DNA from: Deltaproteobacteria bacterium RBG_13_43_22
GTDB lineage: Bacteria > Desulfobacterota > RBG-13-43-22
DNA length: 64,000 bases
Assembly: GCA_001797675.1 (NCBI GenBank)
Contig: MGQB01000002.1
Location: 1-64,000 of the forward strand
Direction of reading: 5' to 3'
In this document: positions 8,601-15,805 of the stretch, piece after piece
Layout: each line of letters begins with the position of its first letter
Numbering within the stretch: position 1 is the stretch's first letter
Program-made: the position numbers and the translations under genes
Notes under the pieces: generated by a model
Database searches by the model: none
The model's input: the letters and a program-made list of their open reading frames with translations, nothing else
Told to the model about the DNA's origin: nothing

Positions 8601-10048
8601 TCCAGGACGAATTCCGATCCTTTAATGGGTACCGGGCTGCGGCGGCCGGAGGCATCCGCTTCACCCAGTTCCATTCTAAGGCATTCCAAGCCCACGGCCT
8701 TGCCTTCCGCGACAAGAACTTTTGTTGGGGCCGCTAAATAATGGATTTTGACCCCTTCGCAAAGAGCGGCGTCTATTTCTTCTTCCCAGGCCGGCATCTC
8801 TTCCCGGGTTCGGCGATAAACGATGGTGACCTCTTTAGCCCCCATGCGGATGGCGGATCTGGCCACATCAATGGCCACATTCCCACCGCCGATAACGGCT
8901 AATCTTTGTCCCAATCGGACTTCCCGTTTTAAGTTAATATCCCGGAGAAGGTCCGTCCCTTGAAGGACCCCTTGGATCTCTTCTCCGGAAATCCCCAGGT
9001 TTTTACCCTTATGGGCCCCGATAGCCAGATAAACCGCTTTAAATCCCTGCTTAAAAAGGTGCTCAATGGTAAAATCCTTACCCAAAGCCGAATTCGTCTT
9101 TAGAGTCACCCCAAGTTTCAGGATGGAATCAATTTCATTTTGTAAAACATTTTTGGGAAGGCGGTAATCGGGGATGCCGACTTTGAGCATTCCGCCGGGT
9201 TCGGGTAAGGCTTCAAAAATAGTTACCGGATAGCCTTTAAGAGCCAAGAAGTAGGCCGCACCCAAGCCGGCCGGTCCACTTCCGATGATCGCTATGGGTT
9301 CTTCCCGTTTTTCTATTTCAGGTACAGGCAGAGAAAGGATATCCACCTGATCGGCAGCCAGACGCTTCAAGTCTCTAATGGCCACAGGATCGTCTACCTG
9401 GGCCCGGCGGCATTCGGTCTCACAAGGATGGGGGCAGACTCGTCCTAAAACCCCGACCAACGGCAGATGTTCTCTAATTAAATCAACCGCCTCCTTGTAT
9501 TTACCTATCTTTACCAGTTGGACATACCCCTGTACATTAATATGGGCCGGGCAGGTCATGGTACACGGTGCCCGATCCAATTTCTCAATGGCAAAAGCAC
9601 TTGGGAAAGCCTGGGCATAAGGCCTGGAAGTGGCCTTTCTTTTCGAAAGCCCTTGATCAAACCGGTTTTCTATCTCAACTGGGCAGACAACGGCACAGTC
9701 GCCGCAGCCTGTGCATTTGGAGAGATCTACATACCGAGGTCTTTTCCGGACTGTAACGGTAAAATTTCCAGGATTTCCTTGGATGCTTTGTATATCGGCA
9801 AGGGTCAAGGTTTGGATATTTAAATGTCTCCCGCATTCGACCACTTTAGGGGATAAAATACACATGGAACAATCGTTGGTGGGAAAAGTTTTGTCCAATT
9901 GGGACATAACTCCACCGATTGCCGGTGTTTTTTCTACTAAATAGACATAATAGCCTGATTCGGCCAGATCGAGAGAGGCTTGAATGCCGGCTATTCCTGC
10001 CCCAATCACCATAACGGCTCCAACTTTATTTGTTTCTGCTTCTGCCAT
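5615..10048 (-). CDS. HdrA-GltD-HdrA fusion flavoprotein, electron-transfer hub of the MetVF complex
   Basis: This 1477-residue protein joins two HdrA-type halves and a GltD-like NAD(P)H unit. Residues 13-135 are an FAD fold with GAGIAG, the HdrA cluster TFPTNDCSMC and a ferredoxin motif CTGCGDC. Residues 150-565 are GltD-like, with CTMTC and CPHPCETEC cysteines and two dinucleotide folds (IIGSGPAG near 254, VIGGGN near 385). The first HdrA half resumes at about 595-900 with CLNCGICSECMQC. The second HdrA half spans 925-1400, starting with VCNCG and carrying a new FAD fold at 1069. A 2[4Fe-4S] ferredoxin ends it (1412-1452). The start at 10048 is chosen for AAGAAGGA upstream; longer reading runs into the fhs terminator. 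There is no hdrB or hdrC nearby. An electron-bifurcating or NAD(P)H-linked role with MvhD and MetVF is inferred. Confidence 0.88.
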   Translation of the reverse strand: MAEAETNKVGAVMVIGAGIAGIQASLDLAESGYYVYLVEKTPAIGGVMSQLDKTFPTNDCSMCILSPKVVECGRHLNIQTLTLADIQSIQGNPGNFTVTVRKRPRYVDLSKCTGCGDCAVVCPVEIENRFDQGLSKRKATSRPYAQAFPSAFAIEKLDRAPCTMTCPAHINVQGYVQLVKIGKYKEAVDLIREHLPLVGVLGRVCPHPCETECRRAQVDDPVAIRDLKRLAADQVDILSLPVPEIEKREEPIAIIGSGPAGLGAAYFLALKGYPVTIFEALPEPGGMLKVGIPDYRLPKNVLQNEIDSILKLGVTLKTNSALGKDFTIEHLFKQGFKAVYLAIGAHKGKNLGISGEEIQGVLQGTDLLRDINLKREVRLGQRLAVIGGGNVAIDVARSAIRMGAKEVTIVYRRTREEMPAWEEEIDAALCEGVKIHYLAAPTKVLVAEGKAVGLECLRMELGEADASGRRSPVPIKGSEFVLEVDMIIPAIGQATDLTALEGIDGLNFTRYGTIEVDPVTFATGHPGVFAGGDMHTGPYIAIGAVAEGQEAALSIDRYLKGENLAAGRSRDKVQEASWANLPLDEEKKTRTPMRVLPPEICCTCFDEVEKGYTPVEGTKEADRCLNCGICSECMQCVVACKAEAINHFDQEETLQLQVGSVVMAPGFQPFDPTSFETYQYAKHPNVVTSLEFERILSASGPFQGHLVRPSDHQEPKKIAWLQCVGSRDINHCDHGYCSAVCCMYAIKEAVIAKEHSPQGLDTAIFFMDMRTYGKDFEKYYDRASEERGVRFIRSRIHSIDPIPEADNLLIQYVSEHGEVLQEEFDMVVLSVGMETAAGAIEMAKKLDVPLDTNQFAKVSSFSPVNTEQEGIFACGAFDGPKDIPQAVMEASAAACAATQNLASVRNTLIKVKEYPEEIEVGGQEPRIGVFVCNCGINIGGIVNVPGVAEYAQTLPHVVHVDQNLFTCSQDTQDKMKEVIREKNINRVVVASCSPRTHEPMFQETLQEVGINKYLFDMANIRDQNSWVHQQEPVKATEKAKDLVRMAIARVGYLEPLKKISFPLKKSGLVIGGGVAGMTSALNLAEQGFPVHLIEKSEVLGGNALNLRHTWKGEDIGEYVLDLTNKVANNPLIQIHFNTEISHSSGFVGNFTTTITKGGQLQDLEHGLVILATGGQEWKPDIYAYGQDPRIMTALELDRAIIGQDAKITKAQTAVFIQCVGSREPDRPYCSKVCCTHSVESALTLKKKNPDMDIFILYRDIRTFGVREDLYREARNQGVFFIRYDLESKPEVTIEGGQIQVTVIDHVLGKPITIKSDLVTLASAIIPNPVKELAESFKIPLNNEGFLLEAHMKLRPVDFATDGIYLCGLAHYPKPIDESIAQAQAAAGRALTLLAKDTIKVGGVVAVVQEDLCAVCLTCVRVCPFRVPVIGERGAAEIDVTKCQGCGVCVSECPAKAISLQHFTDRQVLAKVHALIAA

Positions 10049-10137
10049 AGAATTTTGTCCTTCTTGCTCTTTTAAATAATAAAAAATGCCTTCCCTGTAG
10101 TATTTTCCCGGGGAAGGCGAGGGAAAACAAAAAAAAT

Positions 10138-10170
10138 AAAAGCCCAGGGAGGTCCTCCCTGGGCTTTTTG
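10138..10170 (-). terminator. Terminator or attenuator after fhs
   Basis: The 11-bp stem AGCCCAGGGAG / CTCCCTGGGCT is flanked by A and T runs; on the minus strand a long T tract follows. It sits between fhs and the HdrA fusion, so it may reduce read-through from fhs into the downstream redox genes. Confidence 0.8.
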
Positions 10171-10178
10171 TTGTTGGG

Positions 10179-11942
10179 TTAGAATAATCCTTTGGTCTTT
10201 CCGGTTTTGACATCCACATCGATTCGGCGGAAGGCCGGATCGGAAGACGTTCCAGGCATCAGGGTAATGGTCCCGGCTACCGGGCAAAGGAATTTAGCCC
10301 CGGAATAAATCAAGATATCCCGTACCGGAAGGGTCCATCCCTTGGGAACCCCTTTTTTGGCCGGGTCATGGCTAAGGCTCAAATGGGTCTTGACCATCAT
10401 GGTGGCATAATCGTTGTATTTGGAATCGGCCTCGAGCATCTTGGCCTTGGATTCGGCTTCTGCGGTCCAGGAAACCCCGTCGGCCCCATAGACTTCCTTG
10501 GCGACCTTGGTGACCCGGTCCCGTAGTTTCATTTCTAATGGATAGAGAAACTTGAACTTGGATTTTTCCTTGCAGGCATCGATGACTGCATCGGCCAGCT
10601 CCAGTGCTCCATCCCCCCCATCGGCCCAATGGGTCGAAAGGGCACAGCGGGCCCCGGCCTTTTCAGCCGCTTTTCTTACCGCCGCGATTTCATCCTTGGT
10701 GTCAGTGTGGAAGGCGTTGATGCAGACCACTGGATTCATGCCAGATTTGCGGATAACCTCGATGCAGTGAACCATGTTAGCCAAACCCTTTTCCACCAAA
10801 CCTACGTTCTCTTTGGTGTATTCGTCGGGCAGGGCCAGCCCGGCCACGACCTTGGGGCCACCGCCGTGCATTTTCAAGGCCCGGATGGTGGTGGTTAAAA
10901 CCGAAACATGGGGTTTTAGCCCGCTGTAGCGGCATTTGACGTTCCAGAATTTTTCAAAACCGATGTCGGCCGCAAAACCGCTTTCGGTTACATGATAATC
11001 AAAAAGTTTCAAGCCCACCCGATCGGCAATAATGGAGGACTGGCCCACGGCAATATTAGCGAAGGGACCGGCATGAACCAGACAGGGCTGATACTCGGCG
11101 GTGCACATCAGGGTCGGATTGATGGATTGGACCATAAAGGCGGTCATGGCGCCCCCCACCTGCAGGTCACCGGTGGTTACCGGATTCCCTTTCTTATCGA
11201 AAGCCACGGTGATTTCATCCAGACGCTTGCGCATATCGGCCAGGTCATTGACGATGGATAAAATGGCCATAACCTCGGAGGAAACGGCGATCCCGAACTT
11301 GGATTGCATCATAAAACCGTCCATCCGGCCGCCGATACCGATAATGATATTGCGCATGGCCTGGGCACAGAAGTCGATAATCCAGCCCATCTCCACCCGG
11401 GTGGGATCAATGTCCAAACGGCGCATCTTGGTCAACCGTTTCAACTGTTCATCATTGTAATTCCGTTCGTGCTGCATCCTGGCCGTCATGGCCACCATGG
11501 CCAGGTTGTGAGCATTCATGATATTATTGATATCCCCGGTCAGACCCATAGAGAACTCGGTCATGGGGATCAGGAGGGCGTTTCCGCCGCCGGCCGCAGT
11601 CCCTTTGATGTTCATGGTCGGGCCGCCTGAAGGCTGCCGCAAGGCGCCGCCCACATTGACCCCTCTCTTGCCCAAACCTTCCATGAGGCCGCAGGAGGTG
11701 GTACTTTTCCCTTCTCCCAGGGGGGTAGGGGTTATCGCGGTAACTTCAATGTATTTTCCATCTTCTTTATCTTTGAGACGGTTCATGATTTTCATGAAGT
11801 CCATACGGGCCAACCGGCCGTATGGGATCACTTCCTCTTTTCGGAGCCCCAACTTTTCCCGCCATTGATCGGGATTAGGCATGTTTTTTTCGGCAGCTTC
11901 GGAAATCTGCCAGTCCTTCATTTTTACTGCATTATACGCCAT
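10179..11942 (-). CDS. fhs: Formate--tetrahydrofolate ligase
   Basis: Fhs makes 10-formyl-THF from formate, THF and ATP in the cytoplasm, the entry to the methyl branch. The 587-residue protein shows the P-loop [13 protein letters not shown] near residue 72, [13 protein letters not shown] near 102, and the GGGP and FHTD segments typical of the family. A strong AAGGAGG site lies 10 bases before ATG 11942. It is the first gene of the minus-strand methyl-branch operon and starts from a promoter overlapped by an inverted repeat at 12024-12041. 10-formyl-THF is also the substrate of the AICAR transformylase encoded at 15806. Confidence 0.97.
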   Translation of the reverse strand: MAYNAVKMKDWQISEAAEKNMPNPDQWREKLGLRKEEVIPYGRLARMDFMKIMNRLKDKEDGKYIEVTAITPTPLGEGKSTTSCGLMEGLGKRGVNVGGALRQPSGGPTMNIKGTAAGGGNALLIPMTEFSMGLTGDINNIMNAHNLAMVAMTARMQHERNYNDEQLKRLTKMRRLDIDPTRVEMGWIIDFCAQAMRNIIIGIGGRMDGFMMQSKFGIAVSSEVMAILSIVNDLADMRKRLDEITVAFDKKGNPVTTGDLQVGGAMTAFMVQSINPTLMCTAEYQPCLVHAGPFANIAVGQSSIIADRVGLKLFDYHVTESGFAADIGFEKFWNVKCRYSGLKPHVSVLTTTIRALKMHGGGPKVVAGLALPDEYTKENVGLVEKGLANMVHCIEVIRKSGMNPVVCINAFHTDTKDEIAAVRKAAEKAGARCALSTHWADGGDGALELADAVIDACKEKSKFKFLYPLEMKLRDRVTKVAKEVYGADGVSWTAEAESKAKMLEADSKYNDYATMMVKTHLSLSHDPAKKGVPKGWTLPVRDILIYSGAKFLCPVAGTITLMPGTSSDPAFRRIDVDVKTGKTKGLF

Positions 11943-12023
11943 ATTAACATCCTCCTTTTAAGGTATTTTTAACCCTTTAATCCTTATCTATATTGTTAGT
12001 TCTTATTTTAACTTAAATTAAAC

Positions 12024-12041
12024 TTGTGTTATTTATCACAA
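12024..12041. promoter_or_regulatory. Rex- or HcpR/CRP-type operator over the fhs promoter
   Basis: TTGTGTTATTTATCACAA is an 18-base inverted repeat with TTGTG / CACAA half-sites in the spacing used by the NADH-sensing repressor Rex. Read on the minus strand it is TTGTGA-N6-ACACAA, also close to the CRP/FNR/HcpR pattern. It overlaps the -10 of the predicted fhs promoter. Confidence 0.55.
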
Positions 12042-12058
12042 CGAGTAATTACCGTCAA
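12030..12058 (-). promoter_or_regulatory. Promoter of the fhs-metF operon
   Basis: On the minus strand TTGACG (12058-12053) is followed after 17 bases by TAAATA (12035-12030); GATAAA at 15 bases is an alternative -10. The start point would be near 12023, about 80 bases before fhs. Confidence 0.5.
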
Positions 12059-12278
12059 GCTTTTAAAAACGTATTCTGGTTCTTTTTTTGAGGATTAATC
12101 ATAATTTGAAATAAGCCTTTTAAGTTGTTCCGGCTCCGAATTAAAGATGGGATAAACCCTAATCAGAACCAAGTTATATCAAAAGGTTTCAGCCCCCGAC
12201 TCCTTTGTTCCGAACTCCACCTAAGAGTGTACCGGGATGGCTTTGGGGGATTTTTTAGGTATTTCACTTTTTATTTTT

Positions 12279-12307
12279 TTGACAGGATGAGACAACTATG
12301 CTAACAA
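12279..12307 (+). promoter_or_regulatory. Possible promoter of nfnAB
   Basis: A perfect TTGACA (12279-12284) is followed after 17 bases by a poor -10, TAACAA. The remaining 540-base divergent gap between fhs and nfnA holds a small hairpin (CCCTTAA 12428-12434 with TTAAGGG 12440-12446) in the leader and nothing else I recognise. Confidence 0.4.
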
Positions 12308-12483
12308 TTTCAGGTTATTTTAAAAAAAGCCATAGGCATTAGTCGATAGGAAAACCATAGGAAAGCAAGGCTTAAAAGAACCCAATCACCTTAAATTTAT
12401 GTAACTGCTCATTTGATCCATTTTCTTCCCTTAAGTTTTTTAAGGGATTTGAACATTTAATCCGTAATATAAGGAGACCTGCG

Positions 12484-13329
12484 TTGTTTGAAATATTTGA
12501 AAAAGCAGAATTGGCCCAAGGCACTGTAATCAGTAATGTAATCAAGGCCCCCTCGATTGCCCGGAAGGCCAAACCCGGTCAGTTTGTCATACTTCGGGTC
12601 AACGAGACTGGCGAGCGGATCCCATTGACCATGGCCGACACGGATCCTGAAACCGGAACCATTACCCTTATCTATCAGGTGGTCGGAAAATCAACGGCCT
12701 TGATGAAATCCCTTAATGTTGGAGATGCCTTTCAGGACATCTGCGGCCCCTTGGGCCAACCGACCCATATCGAAAAAATAGGAACCGTGATTTGTGTCGG
12801 GGGCGGAACCGGCGTTGCTGTATTACATCCTATTACCAAAGGGATGAAAGAAGCCGGCAATCAGGTTGTGGCCATCATCGGGGCCAGGACACGGGACCTT
12901 CTTATTCTTGAAGACAAGATGGCCCAAGCCTCCCATGAGCTCCGGGTTTGTACGGATGATGGCTCCTACGGGCATCATGGCTTTGTCACCGAGGTCTTAA
13001 AAGAATACCTGGACAGGAAAGAACCTATTGCCATGATTGTGGCCATCGGACCGGTGCCGATGATGAAATTTACCTGCAAATTAACCGAGGGGTATGGCGT
13101 GAAGACCATGGTCAGTTTGAATCCTATTATGGTGGACGGCACCGGTATGTGCGGTTGCTGCCGGGTAACGGTGGACGAGGTGACTCGATTTGCCTGTGTG
13201 GATGGTCCTGAATTCGACGGTCACAAAGTCAATTTTGACGAATTGATCCAAAGACAGCGGGCCTATCTGGAACAGGAAAAACAGGCCATGGAACGGTTTC
13301 AGGGATTAAGATGTCAGTGTAAGGGATAA
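12484..13329 (+). CDS. nfnA: NfnA, small subunit of the ferredoxin-dependent NADPH transhydrogenase
   Basis: NfnAB couples reduction of NADP+ by NADH and reduced ferredoxin by flavin-based bifurcation. This 281-residue subunit has the ferredoxin-reductase/PyrK fold: FAD-binding region near 45-75 (RIPLTMAD), a pyridine-nucleotide motif VGGGTGVAVLHP near 105, and a [2Fe-2S] ligand set in GMCGCCRV near 220 with a later FACVDGPEFDG. The TTG start at 12484 is favoured because AAGGAG lies 7 bases upstream. nfnB follows. The order small-large subunit and the adjacency make an Nfn pair more likely than a dihydroorotate dehydrogenase electron subunit. Confidence 0.88.
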   Translation: MFEIFEKAELAQGTVISNVIKAPSIARKAKPGQFVILRVNETGERIPLTMADTDPETGTITLIYQVVGKSTALMKSLNVGDAFQDICGPLGQPTHIEKIGTVICVGGGTGVAVLHPITKGMKEAGNQVVAIIGARTRDLLILEDKMAQASHELRVCTDDGSYGHHGFVTEVLKEYLDRKEPIAMIVAIGPVPMMKFTCKLTEGYGVKTMVSLNPIMVDGTGMCGCCRVTVDEVTRFACVDGPEFDGHKVNFDELIQRQRAYLEQEKQAMERFQGLRCQCKG

Positions 13330-13342
13330 TAACAATGTTTTT

Positions 13343-13432
13343 CGTTCGGCGTTCAGCGTTCGGCGAGACAAGGATTGAAAAGATCTTCTTTTACCTTTTA
13401 TCGACGAACGACGAACAATGCACGCCGAACGG
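13343..13432. repeat. Stuttering inverted repeat (nfnA-nfnB gap)
   Basis: The left arm repeats GTTCGGC / GTTCAGC units; the right arm repeats CGACGAAC and ends CGCCGAACGG. It fills the gap between two genes that should be co-transcribed, and ends just before the nfnB ribosome site. Confidence 0.7.
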
Positions 13433-13449
13433 TTTAAGGAGATTTATTG

Positions 13450-14862
13450 ATGGCTGAAGAAGTAAAAAAGAAAGAAAAAATACCCAGGCAGAAGATGCCG
13501 GAACAGGACCCAAAGGTCCGGGCCAGGAATTTTGACGAGGTCCCATTGGGCTATTCTCCGGAGACGGCTCAGTTGGAAGCCAGCCGTTGTTTGCAATGTA
13601 AGAAACCGACTTGTGTGGATGGATGTCCGGTTCAGATAGACATCCCCGGGTTTATCAAACCTATCAAAGAAGGGGATTTCTCCGGGGCGATCATGAAGCT
13701 TTGGGAAAAGACCAGTCTGCCGGCCGTCTGCGGCCGGGTCTGTCCCCAGGAGGCCCAATGTGAAGCCTTGTGCATCCTGGGTAGAAAAGAGGAACCGGTG
13801 GCTGTCGGACGTTTGGAACGCTTCGCCGCCGACCGGCAGAGGACCATGGGGGAATTCAAGCTTCCGGAAAAGGCCGCTCCCACGGGGAAAAAGGTGGCGG
13901 TTGTGGGTTCGGGTCCCTCCGGCCTTACCGTTGCCGGGGATTTGATCCTGAAAGGACACGAGGTGACTATCTTTGAAGCCTTTCACAAAACCGGAGGGGT
14001 TTTGATTTACGGGATCCCTGAATTCCGGCTGCCCAAGGCCATTGTGCAGGCCGAGGTGGATATCCTGGAAAAGCTGGGGGCCAAGATCGTCCGTAATGCC
14101 GTCATCGGCCGGACCTCGACCATTGATGAACTTTTTGACGAGGGGTTCGATGCCGTTTACATCGGAGTAGGGGCCGGACTTCCGGTGTTTATGAATGTCC
14201 CTGGAGAGAACCTGATCGGCATCTATTCGGCCAATGAATATCTGACCCGGTCTAATTTGATGAAAGCTTATAAGTTCCCGGAGTACGACACCCCAATTGT
14301 GTTGGGAAAAAATGTGGTGGTCCTTGGCGCAGGCAATGTGGCCATGGACTCCGCCCGGACCGCTTTACGTCTTGGCGCAGACAGCGTGAAGATCGTTTAT
14401 CGCCGTTCCCGGGATGAAATGCCGGCCAGGGGTGAAGAAATCCATCATGCTGAGGAAGAAGGGGTGGAGATGCACCTGCTGACCAATCCCACCCGTTTTT
14501 TTGGAGATGACCAGGGCCGGGTTGTGGCTATGGAATGTATAAAAATGGAACTGGGCGAACCCGACGCCTCCGGGCGAAGGAGACCCATTCCGATAAAAGG
14601 GTCCGAGTTCACCATGGAGACCGACCTGGTGGTCATTTCCATTGGTGCCGGAGCCAATCCTTTGATTACGGCAACGACCCCTGGTTTGCAAACCAACCGG
14701 AGGGGCTACATCATGGCCGATCCCAAGACTGGAAAAACCTTTAAGAAGGGGGTCTGGGCCGGTGGGGACATCGTCACCGGCTCGGCTACGGTTATCCTGG
14801 CCATGGGGGCCGGCCGTATCGCCGCTAACTCCATACACGAATATTTGATGATAGGATGGTGA
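13450..14862 (+). CDS. nfnB: NfnB, large subunit of the ferredoxin-dependent NADPH transhydrogenase
   Basis: A 470-residue GltD-like flavoprotein. The N-terminal cysteines CLQCKKPTC and CGRVCPQEAQC near residues 40-100 bind two [4Fe-4S] clusters. The FAD fold starts at VVGSGPSGLT near 150 and the NADP fold at VLGAGNVAMD near 292, followed by YRRSRDEMPAR near 317. Start: AAGGAG lies 8 bases before ATG 13450; a TTG three bases earlier is also in frame. It is strikingly similar in plan to residues 150-565 of the HdrA fusion, so the two may share descent. A plain glutamate-synthase small subunit is less likely, as no gltB is present and nfnA is adjacent. Confidence 0.88.
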   Translation: MAEEVKKKEKIPRQKMPEQDPKVRARNFDEVPLGYSPETAQLEASRCLQCKKPTCVDGCPVQIDIPGFIKPIKEGDFSGAIMKLWEKTSLPAVCGRVCPQEAQCEALCILGRKEEPVAVGRLERFAADRQRTMGEFKLPEKAAPTGKKVAVVGSGPSGLTVAGDLILKGHEVTIFEAFHKTGGVLIYGIPEFRLPKAIVQAEVDILEKLGAKIVRNAVIGRTSTIDELFDEGFDAVYIGVGAGLPVFMNVPGENLIGIYSANEYLTRSNLMKAYKFPEYDTPIVLGKNVVVLGAGNVAMDSARTALRLGADSVKIVYRRSRDEMPARGEEIHHAEEEGVEMHLLTNPTRFFGDDQGRVVAMECIKMELGEPDASGRRRPIPIKGSEFTMETDLVVISIGAGANPLITATTPGLQTNRRGYIMADPKTGKTFKKGVWAGGDIVTGSATVILAMGAGRIAANSIHEYLMIGW

Positions 14863-14869
14863 TAAAAAC

Positions 14870-14924
14870 CGTTCCGGGTTACGGGTTGAAATGGATTTTA
14901 ACTCGCAACGCGCAACGCGTAACG
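14870..14924. repeat. Stuttering inverted repeat (nfnB-folE2 gap)
   Basis: CGTTCCGGGTTACGGGTT faces a run of CGCAACG / CGTAACG units. It occupies the whole gap and leaves folE2 with no clear ribosome site. Confidence 0.65.
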
Positions 14925-14934
14925 CGCAACTATT

Positions 14935-15732
14935 ATGATTGACGTTCAAAGCCTAAAAGACAATCGACAAATCCCCATCGACAAGGTGGGGGTCAAGAAC
15001 ATCCGTTACCCCATTACGGTCCGGGACAAGGAAAACGGGTTTCAACAGACCGTGGCCAGCATCAATATGTATGTGGACCTTCCCCACGACCATAAGGGGA
15101 CCCACATGAGCCGGTTTATTGAGGTGTTAAGCGAATACCGCCGACAGATCACCATGGAAAACCTAAATACGATTCTTGATGAGCTTAAAAAACGTCTGGA
15201 TGCCGAATCGGCTCATCTGGAAGTCACCTTCCCCTACTTTATCACCAAAAAGGCTCCGGTGACCCAGGCTGAAGGTCTGATGGAATATATCTGCACCTTC
15301 AAGGCATCCTCCAGAAGCACCAAAGGAAGGGACCTGATGATTGAACTCAAGGTGCCCATTACCACTGTCTGTCCCTGTTCCAAGGAAATCAGTGAATACG
15401 GAGCCCATAATCAAAGGGGGGAGGTCCGGGTAAGCCTTCGGTTCAAGAAATTTATCTGGATTGAGGATATCATCCGGCTGGTGGAGGAGTCCGGGTCGGC
15501 CGAGGTCTTTTCCATGTTAAAGCGGGATGATGAAAAATATGTGACCGAGAAGAGTTTTGAAAACCCCATGTTCGTTGAAGACGTGGTCCGTGAAGTGGCC
15601 AGAAAACTGGAGGCCGACCCCAATATCACCTGGTTTTCCGTGGATTCGGAGAATTTCGAATCCATCCACAATCACAGCGCTTATGCGTATATAGAACGAG
15701 AAAAAGGACGAGAGATGAAGGACGAGGGATGA
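14935..15732 (+). CDS. folE2: GTP cyclohydrolase FolE2 (type IB)
   Basis: FolE2 opens GTP to dihydroneopterin triphosphate, the first step of folate synthesis, so it supplies the cofactor of the methyl branch. The 265-residue length fits. The family motif VCPCSKEISEYGAHNQRG near residue 150 holds the active-site cysteine, and IHNHSAYAY near 245 supports the family. The start ATG 14935 has no convincing ribosome site because a stuttering repeat fills the upstream gap; coupling to nfnB is possible. The last residues (about GREMKDEG) are encoded inside the next stuttering repeat, so the C-terminus looks overwritten by the repeat. Confidence 0.94.
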   Translation: MIDVQSLKDNRQIPIDKVGVKNIRYPITVRDKENGFQQTVASINMYVDLPHDHKGTHMSRFIEVLSEYRRQITMENLNTILDELKKRLDAESAHLEVTFPYFITKKAPVTQAEGLMEYICTFKASSRSTKGRDLMIELKVPITTVCPCSKEISEYGAHNQRGEVRVSLRFKKFIWIEDIIRLVEESGSAEVFSMLKRDDEKYVTEKSFENPMFVEDVVREVARKLEADPNITWFSVDSENFESIHNHSAYAYIEREKGREMKDEG

Positions 15733-15791
15733 AGGACGAAAGAAATGTAATGTTCTTCTTTCGTCTCTCCTCCCGCATCCTTCGTCCTTCG
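15706..15791. repeat. Stuttering inverted repeat overlapping the folE2 end
   Basis: The left arm (15706-15744) repeats GGACGAGAGATGAA / GGACGAGGGATGAA. The right arm (15756-15791) is the complement, with TTCGTCCTTCG at its end. It includes the folE2 stop codon and ends beside the ribosome site of the next gene. Confidence 0.75.
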
Positions 15792-15805
15792 TATTGGGAG
15801 TTACT

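Noticed and set aside
10049-10219. 57-residue N-terminal extension of the HdrA fusion
   Set aside because: It covers the fhs terminator hairpin and the fhs end, and a good ribosome site precedes the ATG at 10048.
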